Shown here: positions 59,060 through 64,000 of the stretch, piece after piece
How positions within the stretch are numbered: position 1 is the stretch's first letter
Layout of the letters: each line of letters begins with the position of its first letter
From: Ceratorhiza oryzae-sativae
Lineage: Eukaryota > Basidiomycota > Agaricomycetes > Cantharellales > Ceratobasidiaceae
Assembly: GCA_030998015.1 (NCBI GenBank)
Contig: JARWMV010000246.1
Coordinates: 62,001-126,000 of the forward strand
Direction: 5' to 3'
Length of the DNA: 64,000 nucleotides
Translations under genes and position numbers: made by a program
The notes under the pieces: model-generated
The model's input: only the letters and a program-made list of their open reading frames with translations
Told to the model about the DNA's origin: nothing
Databases searched by the model: none

Positions 59060-59260
59060 AAGGGGGGCCAAGGGAGCCTAGGGAGAGGGGACGAGAAAGA
59101 GAAGAAAGGGGGAGGGATGAAAAAAGCGACACAGACAGAGAGAGGAGAGGGAGAGATATGAGAGAAAGACGAGAGAGAATTAGGGAGAGGGATATGAAGG
59201 GGGAGGGAGAGCGCGCGAAACAGAATCAGAGTAAAAAACGTAAAGAGGGAGAAAGCATAC
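59060..59260 (+). repeat. polypurine (GA-rich) tract
   Basis: About 200 bp in which the plus strand is almost all purine (GGGAGAGG, GAGAAAGAGAAGAAAGGGGGAGG-like units). Such mirror-like R/Y tracts can form triplex DNA or serve as core promoters. The pyrimidine-rich frame on the other strand (58675-59262) is not a gene. Confidence 0.75.
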
Positions 59261-59648
59261 AAATAAAAGGATGATGTATAATGTTCGACTTAGGAAGAGA
59301 CTGCGAGGGTTCGGCGGAGGAGACAGTCCGGCAGTGATCTAGGTTTCTGATTGTCGATACCCGCCAGTGACGAGTTTATTGGATAACTCCCCCTTCCCCG
59401 TCCAGAGCTGGCCAGACTCTGGATAGGACGCCAACCTCGAGCGGGCCAGTCTCGAGGTTGTGTCTGCTCCTGTGCCATGCATGAGTAATTTCTCCGTCGG
59501 TGGTCCAGCAACGACGGTTGGCCTAGAAGCTACCCACACATGGTGAGAGCGAGGAAGAGAGAGGGTGGGTGCTGCTGCCGGCGGGGGTATACTTTAAGGT
59601 TGTTGGGGTATCCTGCTGCCAGTATCCTTCGCGGTTCTTCCTTCCACT
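59261..59648. other. intergenic
   Basis: No supported gene. Short minus-strand frames at 59290-59539 are not convincing. Confidence 0.3.
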
Positions 59649-60570
59649 TCACATGCCCAATGGCCACTCAAGCATGACGTCTCCGCTGTCGGATGCGTCG
59701 CTGAGCAAACCAATGGGGACCCGATGGTGCCTCCCTAGTTCTACCTTGACCACCTCCACCCTCGCCATCCACGCGCCGTCCTCCACTTCCACCGCTGCTC
59801 CCGACCGCTTCCACATGACCTGCCCCTCTACCAGCCTCATTCCTACCGTTGCTCGTTCCACGTGCGCCACAACCTTCAGTTCTCCTGTCCCTTCCCCTGC
59901 AGTTGGTGTCCATTGCTAATCCATGGTTTTCACAACCCGGGGCTGATCCACTGGGTCCGCTGTGTGCCACGCTCCGCTCGCTCCCATCCCGAAGTGCTGG
60001 TTGTGGGCCACATTGGCTTGACGACATTTCAGGCATCCAAGCCTGTGGGCGCTCGAATCGACTTGCGGGTGCACGGGTTGAGCCTGGGGCCGGCCCCCGA
60101 GCTGGCGCCGAGGTTGTCCGGGGTGGTGGTAGGGACCAGGAGGTTGGAGGAGCAAGTGCCACATGAGGCGCCGGCCGCGTCGCCCATTGGCTAGAAGAAG
60201 CCCCAGAGCTCCAGGCCAGTGGACGTGAGGCGGGGTGGGGGCGGAGGCTGGAGCCTCAGTAAGGTTCAGGGTGGGAGCCACGGTGGGGCCGGTCCAGGCG
60301 GGGTGGCGTTGGGGATGGTTTTGGTACTGGAGGGGGCACAGCGACCGCCGCCTGGGTGTTCCCGTCGCAGGTGGGCTCCGTCCAATTCGTCCTGTGCTCA
60401 GTCCATTCCAGCTGCATATAAACATCTGGCCATGTAAATCCCGGTGCCTTCCTTCGAGGTTTGGCCTTGCTCAAGCTTGTCGGGGGTGGCTTGGGGACCA
60501 CAATCGTCTTGGTCACCTTAGCCTCCTTGACTGATGCCCTCGAATGATTCCCAATATTAACCCTCAGCAC
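59649..60570 (-). other. coding-like block, unresolved (may be the 3' part of the next gene)
   Basis: Two minus-strand frames look protein-coding: 60570 to about 60260 (VLRVNIGNHSRASVKEAKV, KAKPRRKAPGFTWPDVYMQL) and 59870 to 59649 (ERATVGMRLVEGQVMWKRSG, ARVEVVKVELGRHHRVPIGL). The first joins the frame of the gene to the right if one base is added near 60604-60611 (GGLKVLRVN follows IPEPV). How the two frames link could not be settled. No family recognised. Confidence 0.35.
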
Positions 60571-60572
60571 CT

Positions 60573-62146
60573 TTAGCCCAACTGGTTCAGGTATGTCCAG
60601 TGGCTGCCCCGTGGTGGCTTAACGCAATCGGGGGAGGGTGGCTCCGGTTGGGGTTCCAACGAACCTGGAACAACGTCCAAGGCTGGCGACTCCTCTGGCT
60701 CGGGTTGGATCGGCAGTTCCCGGGCGTTCGGCGCAACGGCCGTTGACCCAGGTTGCGCGGATGATCCAGTAACCGAACCCTCTTTACGAGTTGTGGAGTC
60801 TACCGATGTAGACCGAGTGGACAGTCCGGACGGGGTTGGTGGGGTTGATGAGCTTGGTGAGGTGGGCAAGGTGGGTAGCGAGGGAGGCGGTACAGAGTCG
60901 ATGCTACCAGGTGTAAGTTCGCCGGACCCCGTGTTGTTACGTGTCCCCGAGGGCTCGACAGAGGGCTCCAGGGCGTTGAGCAGATCGGTCGGCGAGGTCT
61001 CCAGAGGATCCAGGACGCGGCCGCTCTTGCCGCGGTGTTCTGACATAGTCGAATATACAGTCATGAGTAAATTGTGTGTCTCATTTATGATGCATACACT
61101 TACCCACCAGTGGGTCGCGAGCCCCTGGAACATAAGACGCTAACACATCTCAGTATCGGCGACTTCCATGCACAACGGAGAGGTACATACCGATGTCAAC
61201 AAATATACCAGTACGATCAACCAGGCGCTGGATGGCACCGATGGTGTGGCCAATGTTGTCCTCAGTCAACAAGTGCCGAATTAGGTCGAGCGCTGACTCA
61301 TGCGCATGAGCAAATCCATGCGAGCACGCGATTGGCTGAAACTCACCCAAATTGAATAAAACTATAAATGTGATCACTCCTACTATCACATGCTCCGAAT
61401 CGTCGTACAGCGATTCGGTAGAAGTGAGAAAGCCTTGTGCAGAATGATGGATAGAGTCTGCTTGCATCTCCCGCAGCCCATGTGTCCGTGATGCGAGCGA
61501 CGGGGGGAAGACGAGGATGTGGGGCTCCTGACCCATGGGTACATCGAGGGTGATATTGGCCACCAATTGAGGCCATTTGAATGATTGAGCTGGGAGCGAG
61601 AGGAGCACTTTGGGGGCAGGGAGAGTCGAATATATGCGGCGACCTGGCAGTGTCAATATAGGGACGACTGCAGGCGCCGGGAGGGTCGGGAAACGAGGAG
61701 ATGCCGGCAGTCCGAGCAAAGGCATCGGAGCAGGCAATGTGAGGGTTTCAGGAGGGGGGATACAAGGGAGTACGAGGGCAGAGTACACGGCGTACAGCTC
61801 ACCGTGCGTATGATTGTGCACGGCGGATCTCGGGGCGGTCTTCCAACCTCGAGCATGTACAGTCCAATGCCAAGCGTATCTCCCCAGTGGGACCGCATAT
61901 TGCAAGGCGTCCACTCCAGACTCAACCCGTAAAATTTCTGAGATGAGTACCCGGGACATGGAGGGGTAACAACCTCGGACAAGGCTAGGGGGGATGACAC
62001 GTCAGCTTATGGTCCAAGCCGACAAAGGTGATGAGTCCTCACATGGGTATTCTAGCCCAGCTGGTAGTGGGTGTCATTTCTGGCGCCGTCGTGGGGAGGG
62101 ATGAGATAGTCGAGAAGAATGCGGCCAAGATCCTTTGGAAGAACAT
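60573..62146 (-). CDS. uncharacterised protein with signal-like N-terminus and Pro/Ser-rich tail
   Basis: I do not recognise the family. Five in-phase exons (62146-62043, 61984-61347, 61292-61191, 61139-61104, 61039-60573) give 448 residues if the frame ends at 60573. The N-terminus (MFFQRILAAFFSTISSLP) could be a signal peptide. The middle is Pro/Leu-rich (LPAPMPLLGLPASPRFPTLP), then IVGVITFIVLFNL, possibly a membrane helix, then DLIRHLLTEDNIGHTIGAIQRLVDRTGIFVDIASYVPG, here quoted in part, and a Ser/Thr/Pro tail (PSLPTLPTSPSSSTPPTP). A TATA box lies 55 bp upstream of the start. A likely lost base near 60604-60611 would extend the protein into the block at 59649-60570. Confidence 0.5.
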
Positions 62147-62200
62147 AGTTGCTTCGAGGGTAATGGCAGCTTCAGAGGACTTGAGCACCGCTGTCCACGT

Positions 62201-62207
62201 TTATATA
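62201..62207 (-). promoter_or_regulatory. TATA box of the gene starting at 62146
   Basis: TATATAA on the minus strand, 55 bp before the ATG at 62146, in the context GGGAGCTATATAAACG. Confidence 0.55.
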
Positions 62208-62259
62208 GCTCCCGCTGCTGGCCCAAAAGAAAAAGAAAAAGAAAAAAAGCGGGCATGAG

Positions 62260-63645
62260 GGATGAGCAAGGCGAAATGGGCGCATACACTCACGTGAGAG
62301 GCTCGGCTTGTCTGGACGTGGAAGGCAGTCTGCGCACGGTGTGTACACTAGACCGTGCAGTTGGAAGTCCGCCGCACTCCGCCGTTGAGCCGATGTTTCA
62401 ATTCGGCAGGTTATCTTGGCGAGCTCCCCTGACGGCAATCCGGCTGGACCTATGACGCGTGGCTGGTCGCCACCCCCGGGGGATTTGACTTGCCCGCTCT
62501 TCACTCTGCGTTTCTTTCATCTGGTCAAAAAAATCTTAAATTGATACTTGCTAAATGTGAGTTGGGATCAGTATGTAAAGGGCAAAGCGTTGGATCTACC
62601 CACGCCTGAATAATTGGCCTATCGGCGGACTAGAGCATAGGGGAGTATTCCCGCTCCATTCGGTGATTACGTCCACTACCAAAGGGTGCGAAACATATAG
62701 GAGACCGCGAATGATTCCTTACGTTGTACTATGGTATTCGAGCACCCTAGCAGTGATAAGGCTGAGGTGGTATAAATGGAAGCGATAAAGCGGTCTTTGT
62801 TAATATCTCAATAAAACTTCCGACTAAGACTTCAGTCACTCAATTGATCATCACCGTTCTTTGCATTGCTACTCCGTCTCCTCGTGACCTTGATGTATGG
62901 CCTTATCTTCATACACTAGGAGACGCATGGCTAGGAACACATTATTAGAAAGTAACCAGACTTTAACTTGATGCGCTCCCAGTTTCACCCAATCCGCTAA
63001 GAGACAGCTCACATTGAAGCTTAAGTTCACGAACACCCATAATTTTGTAATGTTGCAATAATGAGTATGTACGAATATCTACTTGTCCTTCACGGATAGG
63101 GGAGTCGAGGCACCGTGAATCTGGACGTCACATGCAACCACTGAATTTGATTATATGAGCTTTATCGACTTACGGGTACAGCATAGCCCTTTCCCCATCA
63201 ATATTTCAAGCCCCTGGCGTCGTGATCATCAAGTCAACCCGTTCTCCGGGTTTACCGTGCACGCGCTCGTGGCGGAAATTTCATTCTTTGTACTCTAGCG
63301 CGCAACTAGCCTTCCAAAAACGATGAGGAGACCAGACCTAATGGGTTATTTAAAACACCCATCATTGCAGATATGTTAAGGTCTACGAGGCATGGGATAC
63401 GAAAACGCCACACATGATCTACGCAAAGCATCAGTATTCTGGAACCAATATCCCTGTGTCGTGTTGTGCTTACACCACGATTGGTTATCAAATATTCCAT
63501 CCGAGTGAAACACCAGACAAGCAAGCAGTCCCACTCGTAAGCTGGAAAACGCCAATCAAGATTGAAACCTCAATAACTATTGAGATTTTCACTCACGGCT
63601 AGGGATACACATCATTCGTTAACGTACAGTACCTCGACAGCCCAA
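62260..63645. other. intergenic, 1.4 kb
   Basis: No supported gene. Contains a GAAAAA repeat (62228-62248 at its edge) and AT-rich DNA from 62520 on. Confidence 0.35.
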
Positions 63646-64000
63646 CTATACTCCGAATAACTCAGTTACAATATTGATGTAAATCGGACTGTCAAGGCTG
63701 GCTCCACGGGCCGTAGGAGCGTGGGTGACAATGGCCTTGTAGAGGAGGAATGCGGGGCCAAGGATAGCTAAGATCATAGTTTAAAACACGGTCAAGATCA
63801 ATTAACCAAACACACATACTCTAAAAAGCGACAATAAGCAGAGTCGGAATCGCATGATTCCTTGTCACAAACATCTGAGCTCGTTAGCATCAAAGCGTTC
63901 AGAACGCCACACGGGCGCTTGTATCCAATCTGTCCGCCTTGAGATGCACGCACACCCTCAAGCTGTTCGTCAGAAGTCCGCTTCACTTTGCCATGGCGCG
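63646..64000 (-). CDS. 3' end of an unrecognised gene, cut by the window edge
   Basis: Minus-strand coding runs in from beyond 64000: VKRTSDEQLEGVRASQGGQ, IGYKRPCGVLNALML, ESCDSDSAY. A likely intron (donor GT near 63845, acceptor AG near 63775) joins it in phase to ILGPAFLLYKAIVTHAPTAR, GASLDSPIYINIVTELFGV and TAG at 63646-63648. The last exon begins with a hydrophobic stretch. A different donor 12 bases downstream breaks the frame. Too little is visible to name the family. Confidence 0.4.

Noticed and set aside
58675..59262. Minus-strand Ser/Leu/Phe-rich frame
   Set aside because: Pure product of the polypurine tract; no exon or domain evidence.
1..64000. CRISPR arrays, bacterial operons or prophage
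   Set aside because: No regularly spaced repeats; gene structure, introns and families are those of a fungal nuclear genome.

Overview
This window is nuclear DNA of a filamentous basidiomycete. Genes are dense, lie on both strands and are cut by many introns of about 40-70 nt with good donor, branch and acceptor signals. The gene families present (tyrosinase, GMC oxidoreductase, GT90, F-box/LRR, a Con-6-like protein, DUF3632) fit Agaricomycetes; a Cantharellales (Rhizoctonia/Ceratobasidium-like) source is my guess from gene style and is not proven. I saw no convincing tRNA, rRNA or CRISPR array.

Region 1 (1-12.6 kb) holds conserved housekeeping genes: the 3' end of glutamate synthase, a seven-helix receptor, the ribosome-biogenesis Brix protein SSF1/PPAN, a small Con-6-like protein, a DUF3632 protein, the SAGA deubiquitinase UBP8, a HIT protein, PHO88 and an unrecognised, possibly mitochondrial protein. 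Intron phases show that several introns here use GC-AG rather than GT-AG sites. Region 2 (13.3-22.7 kb) holds a secreted tyrosinase, a membrane-anchored GMC oxidoreductase (with a possible in-frame stop), an F-box/LRR gene and a cytochrome b561 protein that needs a 12-nt microexon.

Region 3 (23-39.9 kb) is more dynamic. It has a decayed E/Q-rich coding remnant, a GT90 (CAP10) gene and a PKA catalytic-subunit gene, both with frame breaks, the 3' end of a LINE retrotransposon with a foldback MITE (TA target duplication) inside it, and an F-box cluster. One F-box gene at 37.2-39.0 kb is an inverted, fully colinear duplicate of that at 19.0-20.7 kb; two other relatives look damaged. Region 4 (39.9-48.5 kb) contains a long PH-domain CAF120/SKG3-like gene, the mitochondrial import J-protein PAM18/TIM14 and the copper chaperone COX11.

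Region 5 (49.2-57.4 kb) is the most unusual part: three EH-domain genes in a head-to-tail array. The first is a standard EDE1/Eps15-type endocytic scaffold (three EH domains, coiled coil, C-terminal UBA). The other two have lost the UBA domain and instead end in a single hydrophobic helix, so they look like tail-anchored EH proteins; the last keeps only one EH domain. All three share a first exon of exactly 271 nt. The window ends with a polypurine tract, an uncharacterised proline-rich gene and the 3' end of one more gene cut by the window edge.
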